Below, piece after piece: positions 1 through 7,122 of a stretch of DNA of 40,804 nucleotides (within the stretch, counting starts at the first letter, position 1; each line of letters begins with the position of its first letter). The DNA is taken from positions 1 to 40,804 of the forward strand of contig CAZJFT010000004.1 in the NCBI GenBank assembly GCA_964545585.1. Reading direction: 5' to 3'. Both the position numbers and the translations under genes were made by a program. The notes beneath the pieces are model-generated. The model saw nothing but the letters and a program-made list of their open reading frames with translations, was not told the origin of the DNA and did not search any database. The DNA comes from UBA9642 sp964545585 (lineage in GTDB: Archaea; Nanobdellota; Nanobdellia; Woesearchaeales; UBA9642).

Positions 1-230
1 AGGCGTTTTTGGATGCCGTTATTAATGCTTTTTTCGGGGCATTTTTTGTATATTTAATGTTATGTTTACCAATAACTATAATAATTAATCTTATTATAGT
101 CTTATATATATTATTTAAGTCACGCAAATACATAAATTCGATAGTTCCGATTATAAGTATAATTATTTCAATTATATGGTTATCTATAATTATTAAAAAC
201 CTTAGCAGACCAAGCGTATTTTTTGTGTAA
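1..230 (+). CDS. C-terminal part of a hydrophobic membrane protein (partial at window edge)
   Basis: The reading frame is open from the first base to a TAA at 228-230. The only start candidates inside the window are a TTG at 9 and later codons, so the gene probably begins outside. The visible 73-75 residues are almost entirely hydrophobic: one long Ile/Leu/Val/Phe-rich span at about residues 5-36, a short basic loop with Ser-Arg-Lys, and a second span at about 42-62. That is consistent with two transmembrane helices. I recognise no family and no catalytic motif. The frame is strongly enriched in AT-rich hydrophobic codons, so a chance frame cannot be fully excluded. Confidence 0.45.
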   Translation, partial: AFLDAVINAFFGAFFVYLMLCLPITIIINLIIVLYILFKSRKYINSIVPIISIIISIIWLSIIIKNLSRPSVFFV

Positions 231-305
231 TCGGCATTTGTCGGAATTTATTATGAAAAATTAAATTATTTTTAAGGATATGATTCCTTCTTATTTGGGG
301 TCTTT

Positions 306-391
306 GAAACCAGTTTCACTACATCATTTATAAAGGGTTTCACACTACTTCTAATTCATAAGATATAAAAAGGATACTATGTAATCCTTTT
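306..391 (+). promoter_or_regulatory. Promoter/operator region of the copper island (direct and inverted repeats)
   Basis: A TATA-like TTTATAAA lies at 327-334. The heptamer GTTTCAC occurs on both sides of it, at 313-319 and 337-343 (24 bp apart), each followed by a TAC-ending extension. The left copy is also part of the inverted repeat GAAAC-CA-GTTTC (306-317). A second possible TATA (ATATAAAA, about 363-370) is followed by a perfect 8-bp inverted repeat, AAAAGGAT (368-375) / ATCCTTTT (384-391), just ahead of the purine-rich GAGGGGA (394-400) and the ATG at 403. Repeats astride a TATA box are where archaeal repressors commonly bind. No regulator gene lies nearby. Binding by a copper sensor is inference. 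Confidence 0.5.
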
Positions 392-402
392 ATGAGGGGA
401 CT

Positions 403-945
403 ATGAGCATATTAGAAGATAAGAAATGGCCTGTTGCATTTGCATTATTGGTTATGATAGCCGGCAGCATAGCTTATTTTTGGACTGATGCATACTTGTC
501 GGGATTCAATGAGGAGCAGTTCATCAAAGATATGATATTGCATCATCAAGAGGCAGTGGATAGCTCAATGGTGATGCTCAATTCGGAAAATCCTGATGTT
601 AGGGGTCTTGCTGAAGATATAGTAGAATTGCAACAGAAGGAGATAATTATGCTGGAATCATGGCTTGATGAATGGTATCCTATGATGGAACAAGAAGATA
701 CTCCTATGAAATATATGAAGATGATGCCTGAACTTTCAGAAACTCCTTCAAAAGAAAGAGATGTGACATATCTTAAAGGGATGATAAAACATCATGAAGG
801 TGCAATAATGATGGCTGAAAAAGTATTAAAAACAAATCCGCGAAGTGAAGTCAAGAAATTGGCCGAAGATATAATTTCTGTACAATCTACAGAAATATCA
901 TCGATGAAAAAAATGATTAATGATATGAATGGTGTATTAGTATAA
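403..945 (+). CDS. DUF305 family membrane-anchored protein, probably copper-binding
   Basis: The 180-residue protein has an N-terminal transmembrane segment (about 11-28), which would place the rest outside the cell. Two helical repeats follow, each with the DUF305 signature: Met-Ile-Leu-His-His-Gln-Glu-Ala (His47, His48) and Met-Ile-Lys-His-His-Glu-Gly-Ala (His130, His131, Glu132). The paired histidines and many methionines (for example 94-95, 102, 105, 107-108) look like soft-metal ligands. DUF305 is a four-helix, ferritin-like family. Some members, such as cyanobacterial CopM, bind copper outside the cytoplasm. Its position directly ahead of copA supports a copper role. It has its own promoter region and is followed by a hairpin at 946-965. 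Confidence 0.85.
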   Translation: MSILEDKKWPVAFALLVMIAGSIAYFWTDAYLSGFNEEQFIKDMILHHQEAVDSSMVMLNSENPDVRGLAEDIVELQQKEIIMLESWLDEWYPMMEQEDTPMKYMKMMPELSETPSKERDVTYLKGMIKHHEGAIMMAEKVLKTNPRSEVKKLAEDIISVQSTEISSMKKMINDMNGVLV

Positions 946-965
946 TAGAAATCTAAGGATTTCTA
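946..965 (+). terminator. Perfect 8-bp hairpin after the DUF305 gene
   Basis: TAGAAATC (946-953) and GATTTCTA (958-965) are perfect complements around a TAAG loop, beginning one base after the TAA stop. The hairpin would separate the DUF305 transcript from copA, as a terminator, an mRNA-stabilising end or a processing site. No long T-run follows directly, so the terminator reading is tentative. Confidence 0.45.
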
Positions 966-972
966 GTATGCT

Positions 973-1012
973 CAAAAACTAATATACTATGGGCTAAAGC
1001 TCATAGTTTTTG
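973..1012 (+). promoter_or_regulatory. copA promoter with nested palindrome (candidate copper operator)
   Basis: A near-perfect 22-bp palindrome spans 986-1007: ACTATG-G-GCT-AA-AGC-T-CATAGT, with one mismatched pair that would be G.U in RNA. It sits between a weak TATA-like AATATA (981-986) and the copA ATG at 1015, which has no Shine-Dalgarno. A second, overlapping inverted repeat, CAAAAACTA (973-981) / TAGTTTTTG (1004-1012), shares its right arm with the first. Steric repression of a leaderless gene is the simplest reading. If upstream transcripts read through, the same bases could form two alternative hairpins ahead of copA. ATACTATG occurs here (984-991) and also upstream of the DUF305 gene (374-381). 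Confidence 0.5.
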
Positions 1013-1014
1013 AC

Positions 1015-3228
1015 ATGAAAAAAACCGATTTAGACATTAAGGGAATGCATTGTGCAAGTTGTTCAACTCTCATAAATAGATCGCTTTCTAAAGCAGAAGG
1101 TGTCAAGGAAGCAAATGTTAACTACGCTACAGCTAAAGCATTCGTGTTATATGATGAATCAAAGCTTTCTGATGCCGATTTGATTAAGATAGTACAATCA
1201 AAAGGATATGATGCGCTGGTCAGTGAGGGAAAAGTCGATGTTGAAAAGAAAGAGAAGGAACAGAAAGAGGAGATAAAAAAGTATAGAGACAATCTCATTC
1301 TCGGGCTTGTTTTCGCGATTCCAGCTTTCATTATTGGAATGGTTTTTATGTTGTTGGACATAATGATACCATATGATGGATATATATTATTCTTACTTGC
1401 AACCCCCGTACAATTCATTGTGGGATCAGATATCTATAGAAGCTTCTGGGTTGCGTTGAAAGCAAAAACTGCAAATATGGACACGTTAATCGCTATCGGA
1501 ACTACCGCTGCATATGTGTACAGTGTTTATGCAATATTCTTCAATCCTGAACTCGGACAATATTTTGAGACATCAGCAATTCTGATAACATTTGTCGTCC
1601 TCGGAAGATATCTTGAGGCGAGAGCTAAAGGAAAGACTGGAGAAGCAATAAAGAGCTTGATGCAATTGAGTCCGAAGACTGCTGCTGTTTTAAGAAATGG
1701 AAAAGAGTTGAAGATAAGTGTTGATGATGTTGTTTTGGGAGATATAATTATTGTAAAGCCCGGAGAAAAAGTGCCTGTAGATGGAATCATAATCGCCGGT
1801 GATAGCAGTATTGATGAATCGATGATTACTGGAGAGAGCATTCCTGTTGAGAAATCAAAAGGCGATAATGTTATAGGCGGAACGATAAATAAGCATGGCT
1901 CATTCAAGTTCAAGGCCACTAAGATAGGAGAGAATACGACACTTGCAAGCATAATAAAACTCATTGGGGATGCACAAGGAAGAAAGGCGCCGATACAGAG
2001 GTTTGCAGATACAGTTTCTGCATATTTCGTTCCGATAGTCCTCGTCATAGCCGCGTTGACATTCATCTCCTGGTTTTTTATATTTGGAAAGGAGTTGCAA
2101 TTCGCATTATTGACAAGTGTCGCTGTTTTAGTCATTGCATGCCCTTGCGCTCTTGGCCTTGCAACACCGACAAGCATAATAGTAGGTACAGGAAGGGGCG
2201 CAAAGGAAGGGATACTGATAAAAGGCGCTGATAGCTTAGAGATAGCTCATAAGACTAAGTATGTGATATTCGACAAGACCGGAACGATAACAAATGGCAG
2301 ACCAGAAGTCACGGATGTAATCCCGATAGCGAAGATATCTGATGAGCAATTGTTGAAGATTGCCGCAAGCATCGAATCAGGGTCTGAACACCCATTGGCT
2401 GATGCGATAGTCAGAAAGTCAAGAGAGGACAAAATAAAACTATCTGCAGTCAAATCATTCAAGGCAATCCCTGGATACGGGATAACTGCATCTTCCTCAG
2501 GGAAGAAGTATTATTTCGGCAATCAAAAGCTCATGAATGAGAACAGGATAAAGATGGATCAAGCAATCAAAGATAGGATATCCTCTTTAGAAAGTGATGG
2601 TAAGACAGTCATGATTCTGGCTGACAAGAAAATACTAGGGTTGGTTGCTGTTGCTGATACGATAAAAATAGGTGCACAAGAAGCAGTAAGAAGACTGAAT
2701 GGCCTTAATATAGATGTTTATATGATCACTGGAGATAATGAGCGGACAGCCAAAGCGATAGCTAAACAGGCAGGGATAAAACCAGATAATGTGTTCGCAG
2801 AAGTGCTTCCAGAGAATAAGGCACAATATGTCATGAATCTACAGACGAAGGCAGATAAGAATAATGGAAAGGTAATGATGGTCGGTGACGGCATAAATGA
2901 CGCTCCCGCATTAGCTCAGGCAGATATAGGGATAGCAATGGGTTCAGGCACGGATGTGGCAATGGAGACCGGAAACATAGTTTTGATGAGGAATGATTTG
3001 AATGATGTCCCTAAATCCATAAGATTAAGCAGGGCTACAATGAGGAAGATAAGACAGAACATGTTCTGGGCATTGTTCTATAATGTTCTAGGAATACCTA
3101 TAGCTGCAGGAGTGCTTTATCCATTTACAGGATGGCTGCTCAACCCGATAATCGCTGGAGGAGCGATGGCATTATCAAGCGTCTCTGTGGTTTCAAATTC
3201 GTTGTTGTTGAAAAAGAAAAAACTTTGA
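1015..3228 (+). CDS. copA: Copper-transporting P1B-type ATPase
   Basis: This 737-residue protein is a complete heavy-metal P-type ATPase that uses ATP to export copper, most likely Cu(I), across the cytoplasmic membrane. An N-terminal metal-binding domain (about 3-70) carries the Gly-Met-His-Cys-Ala-Ser-Cys motif (Cys13, Cys16). The actuator motif Thr-Gly-Glu-Ser is at about 272, the membrane copper site Cys-Pro-Cys at 376-378, and the phosphorylated Asp of Asp-Lys-Thr-Gly-Thr at about 420. Ser-Glu-His-Pro follows in the nucleotide domain, and Gly-Asp-Gly-Ile-Asn-Asp-Ala-Pro at 624-631. Cys-Pro-Cys with the His-Pro motif indicates the Cu(I) subclass, normally an exporter. No SD precedes the ATG, so it is probably leaderless. 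It is followed at once by a CopZ-like gene. Confidence 0.97.
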   Translation: MKKTDLDIKGMHCASCSTLINRSLSKAEGVKEANVNYATAKAFVLYDESKLSDADLIKIVQSKGYDALVSEGKVDVEKKEKEQKEEIKKYRDNLILGLVFAIPAFIIGMVFMLLDIMIPYDGYILFLLATPVQFIVGSDIYRSFWVALKAKTANMDTLIAIGTTAAYVYSVYAIFFNPELGQYFETSAILITFVVLGRYLEARAKGKTGEAIKSLMQLSPKTAAVLRNGKELKISVDDVVLGDIIIVKPGEKVPVDGIIIAGDSSIDESMITGESIPVEKSKGDNVIGGTINKHGSFKFKATKIGENTTLASIIKLIGDAQGRKAPIQRFADTVSAYFVPIVLVIAALTFISWFFIFGKELQFALLTSVAVLVIACPCALGLATPTSIIVGTGRGAKEGILIKGADSLEIAHKTKYVIFDKTGTITNGRPEVTDVIPIAKISDEQLLKIAASIESGSEHPLADAIVRKSREDKIKLSAVKSFKAIPGYGITASSSGKKYYFGNQKLMNENRIKMDQAIKDRISSLESDGKTVMILADKKILGLVAVADTIKIGAQEAVRRLNGLNIDVYMITGDNERTAKAIAKQAGIKPDNVFAEVLPENKAQYVMNLQTKADKNNGKVMMVGDGINDAPALAQADIGIAMGSGTDVAMETGNIVLMRNDLNDVPKSIRLSRATMRKIRQNMFWALFYNVLGIPIAAGVLYPFTGWLLNPIIAGGAMALSSVSVVSNSLLLKKKKL

Positions 3229-3256
3229 GAAATAAATAATTATGATTAGAGGTGAA

Positions 3257-3469
3257 ATGATGGTCAAAAAAACATTGAATGTGAAAGGGATGCATTGCAA
3301 GAGCTGTGAGATGCTCATAAAGGATTCATTATCGGAAGTAGATGGTGTGAAGAAAGTGGATGTGTCTTTGACGAAGAACACCGTCACAGTCTATTATGAT
3401 GAGAAGAAGGTTAAAGAAGGTATGATAAAGAACGTCATTGAGACAGAAGGATACCATGTGAGGAGTTGA
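3257..3469 (+). CDS. copZ: CopZ-like copper chaperone (single HMA domain)
   Basis: This is a small ferredoxin-like heavy-metal-associated domain with the Gly-Met-His-Cys-Lys-Ser-Cys metal site near its N-terminus. Such proteins carry Cu(I) in the cytoplasm and hand it to the ATPase. An in-frame ATG exists at 3242, but a purine-rich AGAGGTG at 3248-3254 lies just before the ATG pair at 3257/3260, so the shorter start giving a 70-71 residue protein is preferred. It begins about 28 bp after copA. The domain closely resembles the N-terminal domain of the ATPase, for example in Cys-x-x-Cys, Leu-Ile, Asp-Gly-Val-Lys and Glu-Gly-Tyr, which suggests a duplication or shared function. Confidence 0.9.
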   Translation: MMVKKTLNVKGMHCKSCEMLIKDSLSEVDGVKKVDVSLTKNTVTVYYDEKKVKEGMIKNVIETEGYHVRS

Positions 3470-3474
3470 TGTAA

Positions 3475-4167
3475 ATGAAAAATGGTTTTGACAATGATAA
3501 TACCTATCATAAAACATTGAAGTATGGATTAATCACATTTTTAGTGTTGATACTTATCGAATCAATAGCTTATTTTGGATTCTTGAATAGAATTCCAGAT
3601 TTCCTTACAAGATATGGTGTCTGGATACTTTACTTGAATATCAGCGTCGTATCAATATCGATGGCAGTATTGTATATGCTTTACAATAAGACAAAAGTCC
3701 CATGCATGACGGGAATGATGATCGGGATGACTATTGGGATGCAGATAGGGATGATGATTGGTGCAGTCATTGGTGCAACAAATGGATACTTCACTGGCGC
3801 GATGGTCGGGATGATATTAGGTTCAATAGGAGGGATAATTGCAGGTTTTACTTCGAACAGCACGATGTCATGGGTCCAAGGATTGATGTCAGGAATAATG
3901 GGTGGCACGATGGGTCCGATGATTTCAGTTATGATGTTCACTGATAGAATAATAATATTCATGCCATTTTATATTCTGCTTAATTTAGTATTATTATGGG
4001 GTTTCATGAAGATGTATCATGAAGAGGCAATCGATGGCAACAAGGAGTTAGTCCATAAGAAAATAGATTTATTGACATTCGCGAGCACATGCATAATAAT
4101 CTCTGCAATATTGATATTTATAATGGTATACGGACCGAAATCGCCAATATTTGCAGTTTTTGGTTAA
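3475..4167 (+). CDS. Met/Gly-rich polytopic membrane protein of the copper operon (unrecognised)
   Basis: I do not recognise a named family. The 230-residue protein has hydrophobic spans at about 17-36, 46-70, 78-124, 133-170 and 198-220, so it likely sits in the membrane with five or more helices. The central part is unusual: residues 78-124 repeat Gly-Met, Ile-Gly-Met and Gly-x-x-x-Gly units, with a lone Cys at 77 just before it. A second Met/Gly block covers 137-154. About 16 methionines lie within 78-154. Gly-x-x-x-Gly spacing favours tight helix packing, and intramembrane methionines are typical Cu(I) ligands. An SD-like AGGAG (3461-3465) precedes the ATG. It lies between copZ and a cupredoxin gene, so a role in copper passage or sensing is a reasonable inference. 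Confidence 0.8.
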   Translation: MKNGFDNDNTYHKTLKYGLITFLVLILIESIAYFGFLNRIPDFLTRYGVWILYLNISVVSISMAVLYMLYNKTKVPCMTGMMIGMTIGMQIGMMIGAVIGATNGYFTGAMVGMILGSIGGIIAGFTSNSTMSWVQGLMSGIMGGTMGPMISVMMFTDRIIIFMPFYILLNLVLLWGFMKMYHEEAIDGNKELVHKKIDLLTFASTCIIISAILIFIMVYGPKSPIFAVFG

Positions 4168-4194
4168 TCAAAATATTTGTAAAGGAGGATAAAA

Positions 4195-4746
4195 ATGAAA
4201 ACGAAATATTTTATTATTGGAGGGGCCGGATTGGTGATTGTTGCATTGATATTATTTTCAGCATTGAATATGGGTGAATCACTTACTTCACAAAGCACGT
4301 CAAAGACAAATAATGCATTAGGGACAGGAATAACTGGAAACACGCCAGGCAACGGAGAATATCAGGAAGCCACATTGTCGATGAAGAATTGGGAATATGT
4401 TGTGACACCATCAACACTCAAGAAAGGCATCCCAGTAAGGATGACTGTAGACTTGAAGACAGTTGTAGGATGCGCTGCAGATGTCACGATAAGAGAGTTC
4501 GGAGTTAGGAAATATGTCAAACAAGGAGACAATGTGATAGAATTTACGCCGACAAAGACAGGCACCATACCGATTGCCTGTTCAATGAACATGTTCTTTG
4601 GAAAATTTGAAGTCGTCGATGAGGCAAACCCTAATGCGCCAGCAGAAGTTCAATCGACAAGCATCCCCGCACCGACAGCCAAAACTGGCGGATCATGTGG
4701 CATGGCATCTGGCGGCGGGTGTGGTTGTGGAGTGAAAAACATTTAG
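4195..4746 (+). CDS. Membrane-anchored cupredoxin with Cys-rich C-terminal tail
   Basis: Residues 6-24 form a signal anchor. A Ser/Thr/Asn-rich linker (about 28-55) leads to a cupredoxin-like beta-sandwich (about 57-142). Its conserved pieces are Asn-Gly-type strand starts, Val-Gly-Cys-Ala-Ala (Cys93) and Ile-Ala-Cys-Ser-Met-Asn-Met (Cys129, Met131, Met133), matching the variant found fused to or beside bacterial and archaeal copper ATPases. The last 20 residues form a second likely metal site: Gly-Gly-Ser-Cys-Gly-Met, then Gly-Gly-Gly-Cys-Gly-Cys-Gly. The start is firm, with GGAGG at 4184-4188 and six bases to the ATG. It is the last gene of the copA-copZ run. It probably binds copper on the outer face. 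Confidence 0.87.
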   Translation: MKTKYFIIGGAGLVIVALILFSALNMGESLTSQSTSKTNNALGTGITGNTPGNGEYQEATLSMKNWEYVVTPSTLKKGIPVRMTVDLKTVVGCAADVTIREFGVRKYVKQGDNVIEFTPTKTGTIPIACSMNMFFGKFEVVDEANPNAPAEVQSTSIPAPTAKTGGSCGMASGGGCGCGVKNI

Positions 4747-4776
4747 TTTATTTTCTTATTATATTTTTCTTGTTAA
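4747..4776 (+). terminator. T-rich termination tract after the copper operon
   Basis: Directly after the cupredoxin stop, the plus strand is dominated by T (TTTATTTTC, then ATATTTTTCTTG). Archaeal RNA polymerase terminates at such oligo-T runs without needing a hairpin. The next gene starts at 4821 with its own AT-rich upstream region. Confidence 0.45.
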
Positions 4777-4820
4777 TTTATAGTAAAATTTAATAATAAT
4801 ATTGATTAGAGTAAAATATC

Positions 4821-5387
4821 ATGGATAATCTGAATAAGAGTTACATTACTGTCGTATTAAGTGTTGCTCTTCCCATGCTTGTTATAGGTGCATTTATAGG
4901 ATATTCTACTACTGGTAGTTATTGGACTATGGTTTTAGCAGGCAGCGTTTTCTTCTTAGTCGCTGCGATATTCATATCTCTTCTGTTTTTTATCACAAAT
5001 CGTTGGTTCAAGAGAGTCTCATCCGTGAATTTAAAAGACAATCCTATGAAAGCATATTTCTTGATATATCTGGCAAATGGCGGGGTGATAGTTTTATCTT
5101 ATATCTTAGGACATGATGCCATGCCTGCTTTTTTTCTTGGTGCAGCATATATTGTCGGATTGATATGTTTCTTTATTGACATGTATATCAAGAAGAAGTA
5201 TGGAAAATCTGTGGGAGACCTGCTGGATGCGGATGCAAAAATAGATGAAAAACATTTCACATACCAGTTTTTGGGTTTGATGTTTATAATACTGGCTTTT
5301 TTATTCGTCTTATTGGTATATATAGATATAAAGCTATTCAGTGAATTTTTCCTATGGCTTTTAGATGTTATAGTAAAATTATTCTAG
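4821..5387 (+). CDS. Polytopic membrane protein, unrecognised
   Basis: I do not recognise this 188-residue protein. It shows about five to six hydrophobic spans (roughly 8-28, 35-58, 77-96, 102-122, 148-170 and 173-187). A charged loop follows the second span (Asn-Arg-Trp-Phe-Lys-Arg), and a hydrophilic stretch with Lys-Lys-Lys and Asp-Ala-Asp lies at 123-145. There are no Cys-x-x-Cys, His-rich or ATPase motifs. The upstream 75 bp are AT-rich and contain T-runs and TATA-like stretches but no clear SD, so the gene is probably transcribed alone. It lies after the copper operon but shows no metal-binding residues that would tie it to copper. Confidence 0.75.
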   Translation: MDNLNKSYITVVLSVALPMLVIGAFIGYSTTGSYWTMVLAGSVFFLVAAIFISLLFFITNRWFKRVSSVNLKDNPMKAYFLIYLANGGVIVLSYILGHDAMPAFFLGAAYIVGLICFFIDMYIKKKYGKSVGDLLDADAKIDEKHFTYQFLGLMFIILAFLFVLLVYIDIKLFSEFFLWLLDVIVKLF

Positions 5388-5391
5388 AATG

Positions 5392-5715
5392 CTATTTCTT
5401 ATAATCATCCTTCTTATGATCATATTTCTCTAACGCTTCTTGTTCACGTATCTTCTGCTGTACTGTCAAGTCTTCGTGGTCTTTTGTCTCTCTGAGCAAT
5501 CTCTCTAGGTGAGTGTCTCCATGGTTTATTGTGAACACGAAAAATCCTGCTGATGCTATTATCAGTAAAAGTCCTGTGATTGCAGTTATTGTTCCACCAG
5601 GACCTGTCGCTCCAACGACCGCACCAGTGATGTCTTTTGTATTTGCCAATACAAAGAATGCGCCTAAGACAAACGTTACTGTTGCGATAGAAAGATTGAA
5701 ACTTTTCTTCTCCAT
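5392..5715 (-). CDS. Small two-helix membrane protein, unrecognised
   Basis: The 107-residue protein has two hydrophobic segments (about 9-25 and 38-62) joined by a Gly/Thr-rich turn. A strongly charged C-terminal half (63-107) follows, rich in Glu, Lys, Asp and Arg and probably helical in the cytoplasm. No family is recognised. The ATG at 5715 is preceded on the minus strand by a GGTGAAATC sequence, a good SD. It lies downstream of the gap gene on the same strand with a short gap and converges with the gene ending at 5387. Confidence 0.72.
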   Translation of the reverse strand: MEKKSFNLSIATVTFVLGAFFVLANTKDITGAVVGATGPGGTITAITGLLLIIASAGFFVFTINHGDTHLERLLRETKDHEDLTVQQKIREQEALEKYDHKKDDYKK

Positions 5716-5766
5716 GATTTCACCTTGATATGGTTATGTTCTTGTTCGGCTATTTATATTTTATGC

Positions 5767-6765
5767 CTATTTCATCAATATCTTAATAACGTCGACCATC
5801 CTATTGCTGTATCCCCATTCGTTATCATACCATGCGACTACCTTGACGAATCTCTTATCCATGACCATTGTTAATTCTGAGTCGAATATTGCTGAATGGT
5901 TGTTGTGTATTATGTCCACTGAGACGAGCGGCTCTTCAGAGTATTGTATTATCCCTTTCAGATGATGCTCTGAGACGTTCTTGAATAATGTGTTTATCTC
6001 CTCTATTGTCACATCCTTTTTGAGCTCACATACGAAATCTGTTATCGATCCATCCGGCACAGGAACCCTTAAGGCCAATCCATCGAGTTTTCCTTTAAGT
6101 TCAGGAATTACTTCCCCGACTGTTTTTGCTGCACCGGTTGTTGTAGGGACTGTCGATACCGCTGCACTCCTCGCTCTTCTCAAGTCTTTATGTGGGGCGT
6201 CGACCAATCTCTGGTCTGCAGTATATGCGTGCACTGTTGTCATGAAACCATGGACTACGCCAAAATTGTCGTTTAGAACTTTGACTATCGGCGCTAGGCA
6301 GTTTGTTGTGCAGCTCGCATTGCTTATCACGTGATGCTTGTCCTTACGGTATAGATGCTCATTGACTCCTTTTACTATTGTTATGTCCACGCCTTTTGCA
6401 GGGGCGCTTATCAATACTTTTTTTGCACCTGCTTTTATGTGTTTTGATGCGCCTTCCTTGTCTGTGAAGAATCCTGTGCTCTCAACAACCACGTCTATTC
6501 CTAATTCTCCCCATGGTAGCTTTTCAGGGTCTTTCTCTGCGAATACTTTGATGAATTTTCCTGCAACGATTATGCCTCCGTCTGCTGGCTCAACACTATA
6601 TTTTGATATGCCATGCACAGAATCATACTTGAGCAGGTGCGCAAGCGTCTTAGTGTCTGTCAGATCGTTTATCGCGATCCATTCAATATTAGGATCATTT
6701 ATCCCCGCCTGCAGAACTTGTCTTCCTATTCGGCCGAAGCCATTGATTGCAACTTTAACCATCAT
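5767..6765 (-). CDS. gap: Glyceraldehyde-3-phosphate dehydrogenase, bacterial type I (NAD-dependent)
   Basis: The enzyme oxidises glyceraldehyde 3-phosphate with phosphate and NAD to 1,3-bisphosphoglycerate. The N-terminal Rossmann motif is Asn-Gly-Phe-Gly-Arg-Ile-Gly-Arg. The catalytic motif Ala-Ser-Cys-Thr-Thr-Asn-Cys is near residue 151, and His-Ala-Tyr-Thr-Ala-Asp-Gln follows. The C-terminus has Trp-Tyr-Asp-Asn-Glu-Trp-Gly-Tyr. The frame extends to 6813, but an AGGGGTG (minus strand) sits just before the ATG pair at 6765/6762, giving about 331 residues, the normal length. This is the bacterial/eukaryotic class rather than the type II enzyme typical of archaea, which suggests acquisition by transfer. 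Asn-Asp after the second strand fits NAD preference. Confidence 0.96.
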   Translation of the reverse strand: MMVKVAINGFGRIGRQVLQAGINDPNIEWIAINDLTDTKTLAHLLKYDSVHGISKYSVEPADGGIIVAGKFIKVFAEKDPEKLPWGELGIDVVVESTGFFTDKEGASKHIKAGAKKVLISAPAKGVDITIVKGVNEHLYRKDKHHVISNASCTTNCLAPIVKVLNDNFGVVHGFMTTVHAYTADQRLVDAPHKDLRRARSAAVSTVPTTTGAAKTVGEVIPELKGKLDGLALRVPVPDGSITDFVCELKKDVTIEEINTLFKNVSEHHLKGIIQYSEEPLVSVDIIHNNHSAIFDSELTMVMDKRFVKVVAWYDNEWGYSNRMVDVIKILMK

Positions 6766-6845
6766 AAACACCCCTTTTTTTACAATAATAATAGACTTAT
6801 TTAATATAATCAATAATATCTTATTTATATATATTATGAATATGG

Positions 6846-7100
6846 CTATTTATTGTCTTTAAATATTTCATTCGTTCTCTTCCATATCTCTTCATAAGTC
6901 ATTATCTTTTCCTTTATCAGTATCTCTATGACTGCCTCGAGCTGCGCCCTAGTCATGGCTAGCTTGTATGTGTTTATCAGGAGCATATCTTTCAATTCTT
7001 CATTAGAAAGCTTCTGTATCCTCTTCTCAAATTCCATTAGCTCAGGATTGCTTTTAGGGATTTCAGAGTTTTTTTGTTTCTTAGAATCAGTCTTTGGCAT
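6846..7100 (-). CDS. Small charged helical protein, unrecognised
   Basis: The 84-residue protein is very hydrophilic. A Lys/Ser/Pro-rich N-terminus (1-22) leads into amphipathic helical sequence with Glu-Phe-Glu-Lys-Arg-Ile and Leu-Ser-Asn-Glu-Glu-Leu, then Ala-Gln-Leu-Glu-Ala-Val-Ile-Glu. No cysteines, signal or membrane span are present. It starts 22 bases after the coiled-coil gene ending at 7123 on the same strand, so the two are probably co-transcribed. Function unknown; a small partner or adaptor of the coiled-coil protein is possible from position alone. Confidence 0.7.
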   Translation of the reverse strand: MPKTDSKKQKNSEIPKSNPELMEFEKRIQKLSNEELKDMLLINTYKLAMTRAQLEAVIEILIKEKIMTYEEIWKRTNEIFKDNK

Positions 7101-7122
7101 GATATGCTCTCAGGAATTAAAT

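Noticed and set aside
1527..2177. Long open frame antisense to copA (216 codons)
   Set aside because: It lies wholly inside a conserved gene and has no SD or promoter. It gives a low-complexity Ser/Thr/Ile product typical of the reverse of AT-rich coding DNA.
5981..6862. Open frames antisense to gap
   Set aside because: The gap gene on the minus strand is unambiguous; the opposite frames show no family motif and no translation signal.
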